Part shown: in pieces, positions 1 through 8,411 of the stretch
Numbering within the stretch: position 1 is the first letter of the stretch
Layout: each line of letters opens with the position of its first letter
IMG/VR virus record: IMGVR_UViG_3300042474_000125
Span: 1 to 34,915 of that record
DNA length: 34,915 nucleotides
DNA from: a virus
Direction: 5' to 3' (one strand)
The notes under the pieces: model-generated
What the model saw: only the letters and a program-made list of their open reading frames with translations
What the model was told of the DNA's origin: nothing
Database searches by the model: none
Position numbers and translations under genes: made by a program

Positions 1-68
1 CTTTTGAAATAATTTCTGCCTCGCTGGTTCAATCCACCTCGAGGATTTTGATATATTTTTTTAACCAT
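1..68 (-). CDS. Partial hypothetical protein (N-terminus only)
   Basis: An ATG at 68-66 directly follows the TAG stop of the neighbouring membrane-protein gene, and an open frame runs to the window edge. The visible residues are MVKKIYQNPRGGLNQRGRNY followed by FK. The NP-GGLN--GR pattern resembles a small conserved phage protein family that I recall as DUF6321-like; this is memory, not a search. The other copy of the upstream gene, at the right end of the window, is followed by a different gene (a zinc-ribbon protein). This fragment therefore probably belongs to a variant genome that shares the upstream gene. Truncated by the window edge. Confidence 0.5.
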   Translation of the reverse strand, partial: MVKKIYQNPRGGLNQRGRNYFK

Positions 69-299
69 CTAACGCCAAAATTTGAAAATGCTGATCAGTG
101 TGCCAATAACTCCGCCCAATATAATCAACAGCATGATGGCGCCTTTGCCTTTGCTCATGTCCACACGCAAATCTTTGATTTCCACACTCATGTCTTTGAG
201 TTGTGTTTTCATTTCATCAATGGTTTTAATCAGTGTCTTCATTCTTTCAGCACAGATCTTTTCATGCGTGGATAGTGAATTAATCTTGCGCGTCATCAT
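69..299 (-). CDS. Small coiled-coil/membrane protein (XhlA-like), copy 1
   Basis: About 75 residues. The N-terminal two thirds are charged and heptad-like (about 20-52, the IDEMK-QLKDM--EIKDL segment), followed by one hydrophobic segment (about 54-72) and a short basic-aromatic tail (KFWR). This layout matches the XhlA/haemolysin-like accessory proteins found near phage portal or lysis genes; the role (virion membrane protein or holin partner) is inference. It overlaps the portal stop by about 20 bases. GGAG at 304-307 lies 7 bases before the ATG at 296 and 4 before the ATG at 299, so the 296 start is slightly better placed. A second near-identical partial copy ends the window at 34719-34915. 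Confidence 0.7.
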   Translation of the reverse strand: MMTRKINSLSTHEKICAERMKTLIKTIDEMKTQLKDMSVEIKDLRVDMSKGKGAIMLLIILGGVIGTLISIFKFWR

Positions 300-1722
300 C
301 CAACTCCACTACTGTTGCTGCAGGTTCTGCAATTGCTGTCACAGATTCTTCTTCGTCTTCAATCTCCAAAGATTCTTTATAGGGTTCGCCTTTGATAATT
401 TCGTAGATCATCTTGTCAATTTCTGCTTTGATTGCAGGATTTTCAATGTTGGAATCTTTGGCCATCTTCAGCATGGCAATGTCATTGGCCTTGTCCTGCA
501 CAGAAAATGTTCTGCTGTATTCAATCATACCATTCCACACTTGTCCTTGATAGCGTGACCATAATCTCCAAATTTGTTCTTCAGCAAATTCTAAATTCAT
601 TGCAAGGTCAGAAAGTTTGGCATTCAACAGTTGAAATTCAGTCTGCAATCCAATGCCGCTCATTCTGCGTGATTCTATGCTTCTGATGCCGCCCAGTGAT
701 GCCATTCTATCAATGCTGTCCACTTTTTTCTGTATGGCATTCAGCACGCTCTCAATGCTGCTGCCGTTGGGTTGTAGCAAATAAGGTTTTAGATTGGGAT
801 CCATGTTCTGTGGCATCTGAATAATGGCACCAGCACCTGCTGCTGCTTCCACATCTGCTGTTTTGACCAGCGATGGGTGATTGGTCAATCTAATAATTTG
901 TTCAATCTCTGATGAAAATTCAAATATTTCTTTTTGCACGTCTGCAATATCTGCCACAGCACTCACACCAATGCCTCTGATGTTGCTGCGTTGATTGTAC
1001 ACACACACTGCAGGTATTTGTCCCAATTGATTCTGTATGGTGTATTCATACTTGCCTTTGCGATCATCGCCGGTGATTTTGTACACACTGATTTCTGTGG
1101 GAGTGTATTCTCGCACATACTGAGTGCGATCAACCACTTCTTCTTTCACTTTGAGATAGGTCAATTGATAGTAACCGTTGGGTTGACGTTCGTATTTCCA
1201 ATCCAATACATTTTCTGGAGTGAACAAGCTGAGATATGGTCGTATGCCTTGCTGCAATTCATCTGCTCTTGTGTAGGCCTCTGTGGTGGGTTTGTCCACA
1301 ATCACCCAAACATTGCCATACACCATGGCATGAGCACTGACATCTCTCATAAATGCTGTGAAGTTTCTACCATCCAAATCTGTGTCTTCTAAAAAATAAG
1401 GCAGTTGAGGATCTGTGGCAATGCTGCCAAATTCTCTCTTGACTTCTTTTCTCAATAGGAAACTGTTGTAGATGGATACCACGCTCTTCACGTGATTGTC
1501 CAAACCGATCTGTCTCAATCTTTTTTCGTAATCTGATCTGCTCTCATAATTGTAAGGTTCTAGATATTTGCCTAAAAAATATTCATACCCGCCCACATAA
1601 GAATCACTGAGAAATATCCATCTGTTGAGATATCTTTTGAACGCAGGGTGTGATGATAAAATGTAATCCACACTGAGGTTCTCGTTGTTGCCTTTGATTA
1701 TTCTGTCTCTGATAATGGCCAT
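280..1722 (-). CDS. Portal protein
   Basis: 480 residues, the usual size for a siphovirus portal, lying immediately after the terminase large subunit with a 1-bp TAATG overlap. The N-terminal region is rich in aromatic and charged residues (SDSYVGGYEYF), followed by the clip/stem-like middle with the alternating helices expected of portals (QKEIFEFSSEIEQIIRLTNHP, roughly 265-285). A long helical C-terminal part (IESVLNAIQKKVDSIDRMA) and an acidic tail (EIEDEEES, DDDAQD) complete it. The protein forms the dodecameric ring at the capsid vertex through which DNA is packaged. Assignment rests on length, position after TerL and general sequence character. I think of the DUF4055-type portals but cannot confirm the subfamily. 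Confidence 0.85.
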   Translation of the reverse strand: MAIIRDRIIKGNNENLSVDYILSSHPAFKRYLNRWIFLSDSYVGGYEYFLGKYLEPYNYESRSDYEKRLRQIGLDNHVKSVVSIYNSFLLRKEVKREFGSIATDPQLPYFLEDTDLDGRNFTAFMRDVSAHAMVYGNVWVIVDKPTTEAYTRADELQQGIRPYLSLFTPENVLDWKYERQPNGYYQLTYLKVKEEVVDRTQYVREYTPTEISVYKITGDDRKGKYEYTIQNQLGQIPAVCVYNQRSNIRGIGVSAVADIADVQKEIFEFSSEIEQIIRLTNHPSLVKTADVEAAAGAGAIIQMPQNMDPNLKPYLLQPNGSSIESVLNAIQKKVDSIDRMASLGGIRSIESRRMSGIGLQTEFQLLNAKLSDLAMNLEFAEEQIWRLWSRYQGQVWNGMIEYSRTFSVQDKANDIAMLKMAKDSNIENPAIKAEIDKMIYEIIKGEPYKESLEIEDEEESVTAIAEPAATVVELDDDAQD

Positions 1723-2972
1723 TATTGTGATCTCCCTGTTGATGTGGTGCCACCAAATGCCCAGCGTGTGGGTTGTTCTGTGGTGACTTCTGGTTTGATT
1801 GGATATATGAAATCTGTAAGGTAACCCACGGCGTCTGCCATGTGATCGTGCTCACCATCCTTGTGAATCACTGATGTGCCTTCTTTGTATGTGAGTCTTT
1901 CTAAACTTTTGATGATTTGACGACACTTGGGATCTATGAACATGCTGCGAATTCCTTTGGCGTTCTTTAATTTACTATTTACAGAATTTACTCTGTCTCG
2001 CACTGGAGTGTGAACATGACGCACATTCACTTGAAATCCTGCATTTCTCAGTATACTGTGATCTGATCTGCCACCTGATGCTGTGTGTTTGGCCTTGCCA
2101 GCAGGATCTGGATACATGACGATTCTTGCAGTGGGATAGCGTCTTTTCAATTCATCGCACACATCGTCTGTGTTGCTGCCTTTCATCACCAATTCATCTA
2201 TGAATAAAATATTGTGATTTTGAATCACAGCAATGGCCACACTCAATGGATCCACGTTGAAATCTATGCCACAATGTATTTCTGGTATGTGACTCACATT
2301 AATTTTTTTAATAGTTTCATCTCTGCTGAAATTGTAATACACCATGCCTGAATATGTGTTGAATGTGGCATTGTATTCTTGTTCAAATGTTTTTAGATCC
2401 AAATCTCTGCGTGCTTGTTCAATCTCATCCAAGCTGACTATGCCACCTTCTGCTGTGGTAAATTTAAAACTGGCCCAATCTTTGGTGCTCTGTGCCATGG
2501 TGTACATTTCATAACTGAATGAACCAACACCTCTGGGTGTGCCTGTGAACAGTGCTCTGCCCTGTCTGTCTGACAGTGTGGGTCTCAGCACTTCTGTCCA
2601 CACAGTGGGATCCATGTCTTGAAATTCGTCCAAGGCCACAAAGTTGTAACCTCCACCTCTTAATGAATCTTTGTTTTCAGCACCTTTTAAATAGATTTTA
2701 GATCCTGATTTTAATCTTATAATTAATTCAGCTTCATTGGTTTGATCCACCCATCTTAAACTTTTTAACTTGTCTTTGATCTGGTCCCAAATCAAATGTT
2801 TGGCCATTCTGTAACTTGGGGCAAGGAAAAGGCATTCCTGATCTGGCAGTGCTGCTGCTCTGCACAATTCTCTAATACTAAGATAACTTTTTCCAAACCT
2901 TCTGCCGCTAACACACACTCTAAAACGAGCGTTATTTTCAGCAACAAGTTCTTGAGGTTTGCTTAATGGCAT
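1722..2972 (-). CDS. terL: Terminase large subunit
   Basis: 416 residues. The ATPase domain has a Walker A-type motif GRRFGKS (23-29), Walker B FVALDEF (111-117, catalytic Glu 116) and coupling motif LFTGTPRG (141-148). The C-terminal RNase H-like nuclease shows GIDFNVDP (about 235), a DPAG segment and the closing D-MADAVGY motif (about 382-389), giving the three acidic metal-ligand positions. It cuts concatemeric DNA and powers packaging through the portal. The gene follows the small subunit with a 3-base gap and overlaps the portal start by one base. Both catalytic centres appear intact. Confidence 0.96.
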   Translation of the reverse strand: MPLSKPQELVAENNARFRVCVSGRRFGKSYLSIRELCRAAALPDQECLFLAPSYRMAKHLIWDQIKDKLKSLRWVDQTNEAELIIRLKSGSKIYLKGAENKDSLRGGGYNFVALDEFQDMDPTVWTEVLRPTLSDRQGRALFTGTPRGVGSFSYEMYTMAQSTKDWASFKFTTAEGGIVSLDEIEQARRDLDLKTFEQEYNATFNTYSGMVYYNFSRDETIKKINVSHIPEIHCGIDFNVDPLSVAIAVIQNHNILFIDELVMKGSNTDDVCDELKRRYPTARIVMYPDPAGKAKHTASGGRSDHSILRNAGFQVNVRHVHTPVRDRVNSVNSKLKNAKGIRSMFIDPKCRQIIKSLERLTYKEGTSVIHKDGEHDHMADAVGYLTDFIYPIKPEVTTEQPTRWAFGGTTSTGRSQ

Positions 2973-2975
2973 AGG

Positions 2976-3302
2976 TTATATCTTTTCATCACTCCACGGC
3001 AACGGTGCTTTGTTTGCTGTGTCTTCTGGCAGTTCTTTCATGCCCAAATATTGTTTGCTCAAAAAGATTTGCACACGAGTGTCACCATTGATGGCCTTTT
3101 CCCACATGGCCCTACGCAGTGATTTCTTGCCAGCTTCTTTGCCTTTGGCCAAGATGTATTTGAATTTTCTTTTGAGAGCAGATGTTTTCATTCCCACCAC
3201 TTCAGCAATTTCTTCTGGAGTGCATTGAATGCAGGCCAATTTGTAAACCAACTCTTTGTCCACTTTACCTTTTTTAGGTTGTATGGGTGTTTCTTCGCTC
3301 AT
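2976..3302 (-). CDS. terS: Terminase small subunit
   Basis: 108 residues, directly upstream of the large subunit. The N-terminal third contains a helix-turn-helix-like segment (YKLACIQCTPEEIAEVVGM, about 25-43), followed by a basic helix and the segment AMWEKAINGDTRVQIFLSK, which closely resembles the middle of known small terminases (a helix ending in a-GD---QIFLLK). It recognises the packaging site and stimulates the large subunit. Its start overlaps the stop of the preceding gene (ends 3302). No packaging site (cos or pac) could be identified nearby. Confidence 0.88.
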   Translation of the reverse strand: MSEETPIQPKKGKVDKELVYKLACIQCTPEEIAEVVGMKTSALKRKFKYILAKGKEAGKKSLRRAMWEKAINGDTRVQIFLSKQYLGMKELPEDTANKAPLPWSDEKI

Positions 3303-3631
3303 TATCCTTGTCTTTCTATTACCTTGATACGAATGCTGCGAGCATCACGTTTGCTGTTGGCAGTGATAATTCTATATTTTACGTTGTAAATTTTTCCCAC
3401 TGTGCCACCTGATAGATTGGCAGTCACAAGATAAGAGGTGTTGGTGGTAGAGGCCAATGTTAATGGTGTGGCATCTCCTGAGATGGTTTGAACCACCACT
3501 GAAACAGTAGCAATGGTATCACCAGCTGGCATCCAATTGGTCCAATCCACAGTGTAGTCCAAGATTGAGTAGGGATCCTTTTCGATGTATGTGCCTGTGT
3601 TGTCTGATTTGAATCCTGTTAGTGTGGCCAT
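3302..3631 (-). CDS. Small virion beta-sandwich protein, hypothetical
   Basis: 109 residues. The central DYTVDWTNWMPAGDTIATVSV segment, followed by alternating beta-strand-like stretches and a basic C-terminus (AKRDARSIRIKVIERQG-like), is a pattern I recognise from small conserved phage proteins that sit near terminase or tail-fibre genes and probably form an Ig-like fold. Function is unknown; it may decorate the virion or cap a fibre. It lies between the last fibre gene and terS and overlaps terS at its stop. Confidence 0.75.
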   Translation of the reverse strand: MATLTGFKSDNTGTYIEKDPYSILDYTVDWTNWMPAGDTIATVSVVVQTISGDATPLTLASTTNTSYLVTANLSGGTVGKIYNVKYRIITANSKRDARSIRIKVIERQG

Positions 3632-4618
3632 TTAACCTTCTCTCCTGTCTCTTGGTGTGCCAGCAACATCTATCAAAAGATTGTGTTGAACCACCAGATT
3701 ACGTGTTTCGTTTAAGATTTGTTGTGCTCTCGTTTCTTGTGCAATGATATTTATACGAGTTTCTGTATTCAAATTGAATAATCGTGTTTCTTGGGTGATT
3801 TGTAATGATCTGATCTCACTCAATATGGTTAAAATGCGTTCTGGATCAATTTTGTACAATTCACCTGCAAACAATGTGGCAGCAAAACCCTGCATCTGCA
3901 ATGTGCTCTGAAATTGCACCCCTGGTGTGCCCAACAATGTGCTCATAGCATTGGGTGTGAGTGTGACTCTTTTGATGTGGTTGGGTTGAATGTTTATGGT
4001 GGCCGCACTGACAAAATTAGCAGTGCCCAATTCACCTTTCACAGGAGCAGATGAAAAAGTACATTGAGCTTGGAATGGCAATGGCACACGCACAGTGGGA
4101 GTAAATGTGCTTTGTGCTGTGGATGTCACATTCAAATTGGCATTCTTAGCAACTATGGGTGTGCTCACAAATGTGCTCACGCCGTTCATGCCCACAGTGA
4201 TTAAATTCACCACAATGCTATCAGCTGTGAATGTGCTCACGCTGTTGAAATTAGCTGTGCTGGCAAATTTCTGTGTGACGTTGGCAGTGAATGTGCTGCT
4301 GCTGGCAAAGCTGGCCTGACTGTTGCGAATCCTGCTGGTATCCAGCACAAATGTCATGGCCGAATTGATGTCTAATCTTGTTAGAACTTTTTGCGTGCTG
4401 GTGAATGTGCTGGTGGTGTTAAAATTAGCTGTGCTGACAAAGGCCTTCACACCATCTGCAATGAAAGGTTGCCAAATTTCTTGTAAAGGTTCTTCCCACG
4501 TGCCCATGCCGGCCCAATCGCCAGCTGGGTTGCTCTGTAGGTTGAGAGAGGCATCTCTGGTGGCCTTGACATACCCCAGTTCGACGTAACCGTCTATGAC
4601 GTAAAGGATGTCTGCCAG
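3632..4618 (-). CDS. Tail-fibre-like protein with probable CTG start
   Basis: The nearest ATG in frame (4507) has no ribosome-binding site. The frame is open upstream to a TAA, and a CTG at 4618-4616 lies 7 bases after AGGAG (4626-4630). Starting there adds 37 residues beginning (M)ADILYVIDGYVELGYVKA, a natural-looking N-terminus with the YV--GYV motif also seen in the 35-residue protein at 22015-22122. No ATG, GTG or TTG lies between the stop and 4507. The 328-residue product has a Ser/Thr/Phe-rich beta-repeat body (repeated STF-ST, TANFN-TSTF) and a C-terminal coiled coil built on repeated ETR units (about 265-310). It is likely a trimeric fibre or tail appendage. If CTG is not used, the gene begins at 4507 with 291 residues. 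Confidence 0.72.
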   Translation of the reverse strand: MADILYVIDGYVELGYVKATRDASLNLQSNPAGDWAGMGTWEEPLQEIWQPFIADGVKAFVSTANFNTTSTFTSTQKVLTRLDINSAMTFVLDTSRIRNSQASFASSSTFTANVTQKFASTANFNSVSTFTADSIVVNLITVGMNGVSTFVSTPIVAKNANLNVTSTAQSTFTPTVRVPLPFQAQCTFSSAPVKGELGTANFVSAATINIQPNHIKRVTLTPNAMSTLLGTPGVQFQSTLQMQGFAATLFAGELYKIDPERILTILSEIRSLQITQETRLFNLNTETRINIIAQETRAQQILNETRNLVVQHNLLIDVAGTPRDRREG

Positions 4619-4639
4619 ATGCTTTCTCCTATGTGGATA

Positions 4640-5053
4640 TTATGCTAGAGAAACTGTGATTGCACCACTGGCAAATTGCAGAGAATCTCCATCAGCAATA
4701 GTTTTGCTGGTGATAGATCCATAAAAAAGACATTCGCCCGCAGTGGAAGCACTCATCAATGCCACGGCCACTATGGTGCCGTATGCACCACCAGATGCTG
4801 TGAAAGTCACTGTGCTGTTGCTGCTGATGGAACCTGCTGAAGCTGCTGCAAATGTTACTGTTTGTCTGCTGTAACCACCTGTGCTGACTTCATTGGTAAA
4901 AATGCCTGATTCTAGATCTGATAGTATATCCCCTGCTGAATCTGCTGTGAACAATGCCACATAGATGGTGCTGGGTGCTGTGTAAGGTGCTGTGCCATAT
5001 CTTAATGTATGGTTCAACAAGCGTACCTCTAATGCGTTGGAAGCTGCACTCAT
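4640..5053 (-). CDS. Phage tail-fibre-associated structural protein
   Basis: 137 residues. The opening (SAASNALEVRLLNHTLR), the TIYVALFT segment, the NEVSTGGYSRQTVTF block and the closing SKTIADGDSLQFASGAITVSL match a very common small phage/prophage structural family, usually annotated as a tail-fibre or baseplate-associated hypothetical protein. I recognise the family pattern but not a defined function. A good ribosome-binding site (AAGGAG, with ATTAAC before the ATG) precedes it, and an ATAAATA motif lies about 45 bases upstream of the start. Confidence 0.8.
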   Translation of the reverse strand: MSAASNALEVRLLNHTLRYGTAPYTAPSTIYVALFTADSAGDILSDLESGIFTNEVSTGGYSRQTVTFAAASAGSISSNSTVTFTASGGAYGTIVAVALMSASTAGECLFYGSITSKTIADGDSLQFASGAITVSLA

Positions 5054-5128
5054 GTTAATTTCTCCTTATAAGGTTGTGTTGTTGTGTTCGAACATGCTTA
5101 TTTATGGTTGTTGTGGGTTTCATTATGA

Positions 5129-5773
5129 TTATGCTGTTTTTATTATGGTCACATTGGCATCTAAATTTACACTTATATTATTAGGAGCACCTGTGCGCAC
5201 CACATAATACCCGATGCCACTGGGTGATGTTCCTCCCAAACCAGACCATGTGCCACTGCTGGTGCTGCCTAGCAAAGGTGTAATTTCATAGTCGTCAGTG
5301 CCGCTGCCTGTGGCCGTGCCTACCACAATGCCATGCACTGTGATGTCTTCCACATATCCAATGCCTGCACTGTCTATTGCACGTGCAAAATTGGTGGTGG
5401 CAGAAGTGAATGTAAAATTATCTGCTGCAGTGCTGCCATGACCTGCACCGATTCTAAAATCCCAAGTTTCGTTAGCATTGCCCGTTAACAAATAAGTGTT
5501 TGATTTTTTCTTCATGATCACACTGTAGGTGCCTGCAGGCAAGGCCACATACATAAAACCTTTGGCCTCATTGCCTGTGCCTAGATTACGCCCCCAACCT
5601 ATTTTTTTACTCACCACACCTGTGCCATTGCTCACAAGATTCATTGAACCTGTGGGTTCAAACGTACTTGTAACATTTTGTGTAAAACCGTAAGTGAGAT
5701 CGGTTGTCATTCTTGCTGTGCTGCCTGAAGCAGAACCACCAGTGCCAAACATTCTTTGAGTGCCCAAGGCCAT
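5129..5773 (-). CDS. Fibre-cluster structural protein, hypothetical
   Basis: 214 residues, Gly/Ser/Thr-rich and beta-strand-like throughout, without recognisable catalytic motifs. The start overlaps the preceding fibre gene's stop by one base (TAATG), so the two are probably translated together. Composition (GTGGSASGSTARMTTDLTYGF; GAGHGSTAADNFTFTSATT) is typical of phage fibre or tip-decoration proteins. Function is inferred from context only. Confidence 0.7.
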   Translation of the reverse strand: MALGTQRMFGTGGSASGSTARMTTDLTYGFTQNVTSTFEPTGSMNLVSNGTGVVSKKIGWGRNLGTGNEAKGFMYVALPAGTYSVIMKKKSNTYLLTGNANETWDFRIGAGHGSTAADNFTFTSATTNFARAIDSAGIGYVEDITVHGIVVGTATGSGTDDYEITPLLGSTSSGTWSGLGGTSPSGIGYYVVRTGAPNNISVNLDANVTIIKTA

Positions 5774-6324
5774 TATGCGAACGCCGTGCTGAGATTGGCG
5801 TAGTAGTTGGTGCCATCGTAGAACACACCTATAATATCTATAGCACTGTTGGCAGTGCTGAGTGTTTTGAATCCATTGGCAAATTTCATTGTGCTGGTGA
5901 GTGTTCTTGCTGTGCCAGAACTGGGTTGAATCACTATCAGCACCATGCTCTGTCCTGACACTGGATTGGCAAATGCGTTGAATGTGATGTTACCAGTGAG
6001 TGTGATTTTTTGTGTGTTGCCATTTGCACAGTCAGGCGTGATGGTGCCTGTGGTGCTGCCACCAGTGTATATGGTTTCTTTGTAATTTTTTAATCCTATG
6101 CCTGTGATGGTGCTGGTGGGTGCAATTTTGCTTACTGTGGCACTGTCGCCTGCCACAAAATGCAGCACTTGTTGATCAGTGGCAGCACCTATATCCAAAT
6201 AATCGATCACATCATTCACATTGTCTATGTTCTGTTTGATGTCTGCTCGGGCCAGACTGATCTGATCTGTGCCTGCATCCACATTGGTGGTGCTTGCTTT
6301 GGTTGCTGAGGGCCATGTGGTCAT
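5773..6324 (-). CDS. Fibre protein with shared N- and C-terminal modules
   Basis: 183 residues. The N-terminal 40 residues (TTNVDAGTDQISLARADIKQ then D-VNDVIDYL) have the same pattern as the N-termini of the proteins at 21456-21911 and 22122-23918, suggesting a common virion-attachment piece. Residues about 85-183 form a beta module (YTGGSTTGTITPD-ANGN-QKITLTGNITFNAFANPVSGQ ending in FYDGTNYYANLS) that recurs in the 598-residue fibre at 22122-23918. A good AAAGGAG site lies before the ATG, with ATAAATA at 6340-6346 just upstream. Likely a short fibre or adaptor subunit. Confidence 0.78.
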   Translation of the reverse strand: MTTWPSATKASTTNVDAGTDQISLARADIKQNIDNVNDVIDYLDIGAATDQQVLHFVAGDSATVSKIAPTSTITGIGLKNYKETIYTGGSTTGTITPDCANGNTQKITLTGNITFNAFANPVSGQSMVLIVIQPSSGTARTLTSTMKFANGFKTLSTANSAIDIIGVFYDGTNYYANLSTAFA

Positions 6325-6353
6325 TGTGTTCTCCTTTGATATTTATGGTTATA

Positions 6354-8411
6354 TTAAGTGTATCTGTTCACGTGACTTATACGCACTTCATCAATGTAGG
6401 CATTCATGGATTGACCGAATTCAGACCCTATTGAAAATATTGTATTGCCTGCTGTGGGAGTATTGCTCAAAGCAGATGAAACATACTCCACACCATCCAC
6501 ATACCCTTTGGCACCTGTGGCAGTGATAATCAATGCCATGTGATACCACTGACCTGTGACTAAATCTTTTTTGGTAGAATGAACCCAGTTGTTGCCACCA
6601 GACCAGTAATAAAAACTTATGCCTTGCTCAGTGTTGGGTCCAAATGTCCAATAAATGTTTCCTCCTTGATCCATGTGTCCCATCAATTTTGGTAAATGAT
6701 CAGGTGAATTTCTGGATGCGTTGGTGAATGAGTTGATATACACCCAGCATTCAAATGTTCTAGGTGCTGCCTGTAGATCCACATCTCCAGTGTCCGGAAT
6801 GGTTGCTCTGTCGCCACCTGTGCCATCCACACTCAATGATGCTGTGCCAAATTTTTTCGTTGTGGTGTTGAGACTGCTGGTGGTCAAAGTGACAGCTTTA
6901 GCAGTCCTAGTGGTATTGTCATCTGTGAATGTGGTTGAAGCATCTGTGCCATTGCAATGCAACAGCAATAGAGTATCTGCATCATTGGTGAAAGCAGATG
7001 CTGATGGAGTAAATCCAGTGGTGTATCTTGCTGTGTTGCTGATTCTTATTTCATCCATGTGACCATTCATGCTGTTTGTGGTGTTGACTGTGGGATCTAT
7101 ACTGGATCCCACAACTATTGTGCTATTGTCAGACAAATTTCTGCTGTTGGTAGCACTCATCACTTCTGTGCCATCTCTGTAAACTTTAAGACTGCTGCCA
7201 CTTCTGGATATTGCCAAATGGTACCAGGTGTTTGCTGCCATGGTCACCACACTGGTATAAGTGCTTCCTCCATCATAAAGTTCCAATTTGTTATCAGATT
7301 TCATATAAAAAATAAAATGATTATTTGAACTAGTTCTAAAATCACAGTACACTTGTTGATCGTTTATTGCTGCATGTCTCACCCAAAATTCTATTGTGAT
7401 ATCTCCAGCACCCACATTGAAACCACCTGCACTCACAGTTAACCCATCACCAGTGCCATCAAACAGTGCTGACGCACCGCCAAACTTGCTTTGAGCAGTG
7501 TCCACTTGTGCGTTGCCCACTGCGGTGACAGTCTTGGCAGTTCTGTCAATATTATCATCAGTAGTGGTGGTAGCACCGTTGGTGCCATTGAAGTGCAAAA
7601 GTAATTTGGTGTTGGCATCACTAGTAAATTCTGCAGTGGGTACTGTAAAAACTGCGCCTGTGCCATATCTTAATTTTCTAGAAATTCTTACTTCATCCAC
7701 ATAACAAGCAGAATTGTTGCTTTGCATTGCTCCTAGTGTTAAATGAGTACCCAAAGTGTATCCTAGATCTGTTTTTGTTCCTGAAAATTGTAAAACTCCG
7801 TCAACATATCCTTTTACTGCACCCGTTGATGCATTAAAAGTTAATGCAACATGGTACCAAGTGTTCAAACTGAATGATGTTGTGCCTTTGATTGTAAAAG
7901 TATCAATATTTCCATTGGTGTTATCTCCAGCAGTAGCACATAACAAACCTTCAGCATAAGGACCTTCACTGCCGCTGAATCCAAATTTTAAACTTTGTCT
8001 ATTACCTGCTTGATCGCCAGCACACATCAATGTTGGGTGAGGATTATTTTGAGAAGCATGATTAAAACTTGCACCGCTCCAACTGGTGTAGTATGCCCAA
8101 CATTCCCAGGTTAAATTGGTTCTAATAGTACCGTTGTATGGAGCAAAATATCTATCAGTGGTGTGAGCAAAATAATCACTGGTTGAATCAGAAAGATTTC
8201 CTGAATAAGTTCCAAATTTTACAACTGAACTAGAATATCCACCACTGGTATTTAAAGTGTACGCATTGGAACTACTGTCAGTCAAAGCATTATCCAAATG
8301 ATAAAGTACAACAGTGTCTGTATCGCTACTAAATGCGGCAGTAGGTGCGGTAAAATTATCAGTATTAACTGCTGAACTCACTCCCACCATTGAGCACAAA
8401 AATCCTGACAT
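6354..8411 (-). CDS. Triple LamG/concanavalin-like domain adhesin
   Basis: 685 residues when started at the ATG at 8411, which overlaps the previous stop by one base (TAATG); a longer open frame begins at 8468 but would run inside the upstream fibre. Three tandem copies of a jelly-roll lectin/glucanase-like (LamG, Laminin_G_3 type) domain start near residues 25, 250 and 470. Each opens with F-SD-DT-LLLH(F/C)NG or its variant and contains TFECWVY, NTWYH-A and GYVDG---, with the ending YIDEVRIS---RY. Such domains bind carbohydrates, and in phage fibres they probably mediate contact with the host surface. No enzyme motif seen. The three copies are diverged, so the duplication is old. Confidence 0.85.
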   Translation of the reverse strand: MSGFLCSMVGVSSAVNTDNFTAPTAAFSSDTDTVVLYHLDNALTDSSSNAYTLNTSGGYSSSVVKFGTYSGNLSDSTSDYFAHTTDRYFAPYNGTIRTNLTWECWAYYTSWSGASFNHASQNNPHPTLMCAGDQAGNRQSLKFGFSGSEGPYAEGLLCATAGDNTNGNIDTFTIKGTTSFSLNTWYHVALTFNASTGAVKGYVDGVLQFSGTKTDLGYTLGTHLTLGAMQSNNSACYVDEVRISRKLRYGTGAVFTVPTAEFTSDANTKLLLHFNGTNGATTTTDDNIDRTAKTVTAVGNAQVDTAQSKFGGASALFDGTGDGLTVSAGGFNVGAGDITIEFWVRHAAINDQQVYCDFRTSSNNHFIFYMKSDNKLELYDGGSTYTSVVTMAANTWYHLAISRSGSSLKVYRDGTEVMSATNSRNLSDNSTIVVGSSIDPTVNTTNSMNGHMDEIRISNTARYTTGFTPSASAFTNDADTLLLLHCNGTDASTTFTDDNTTRTAKAVTLTTSSLNTTTKKFGTASLSVDGTGGDRATIPDTGDVDLQAAPRTFECWVYINSFTNASRNSPDHLPKLMGHMDQGGNIYWTFGPNTEQGISFYYWSGGNNWVHSTKKDLVTGQWYHMALIITATGAKGYVDGVEYVSSALSNTPTAGNTIFSIGSEFGQSMNAYIDEVRISHVNRYT

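Noticed and set aside
82-558. 158-codon plus-strand frame opposite the portal
   Set aside because: Cys/Phe-rich composition typical of an antisense shadow; the opposite frames carry the portal and membrane protein with proper starts.
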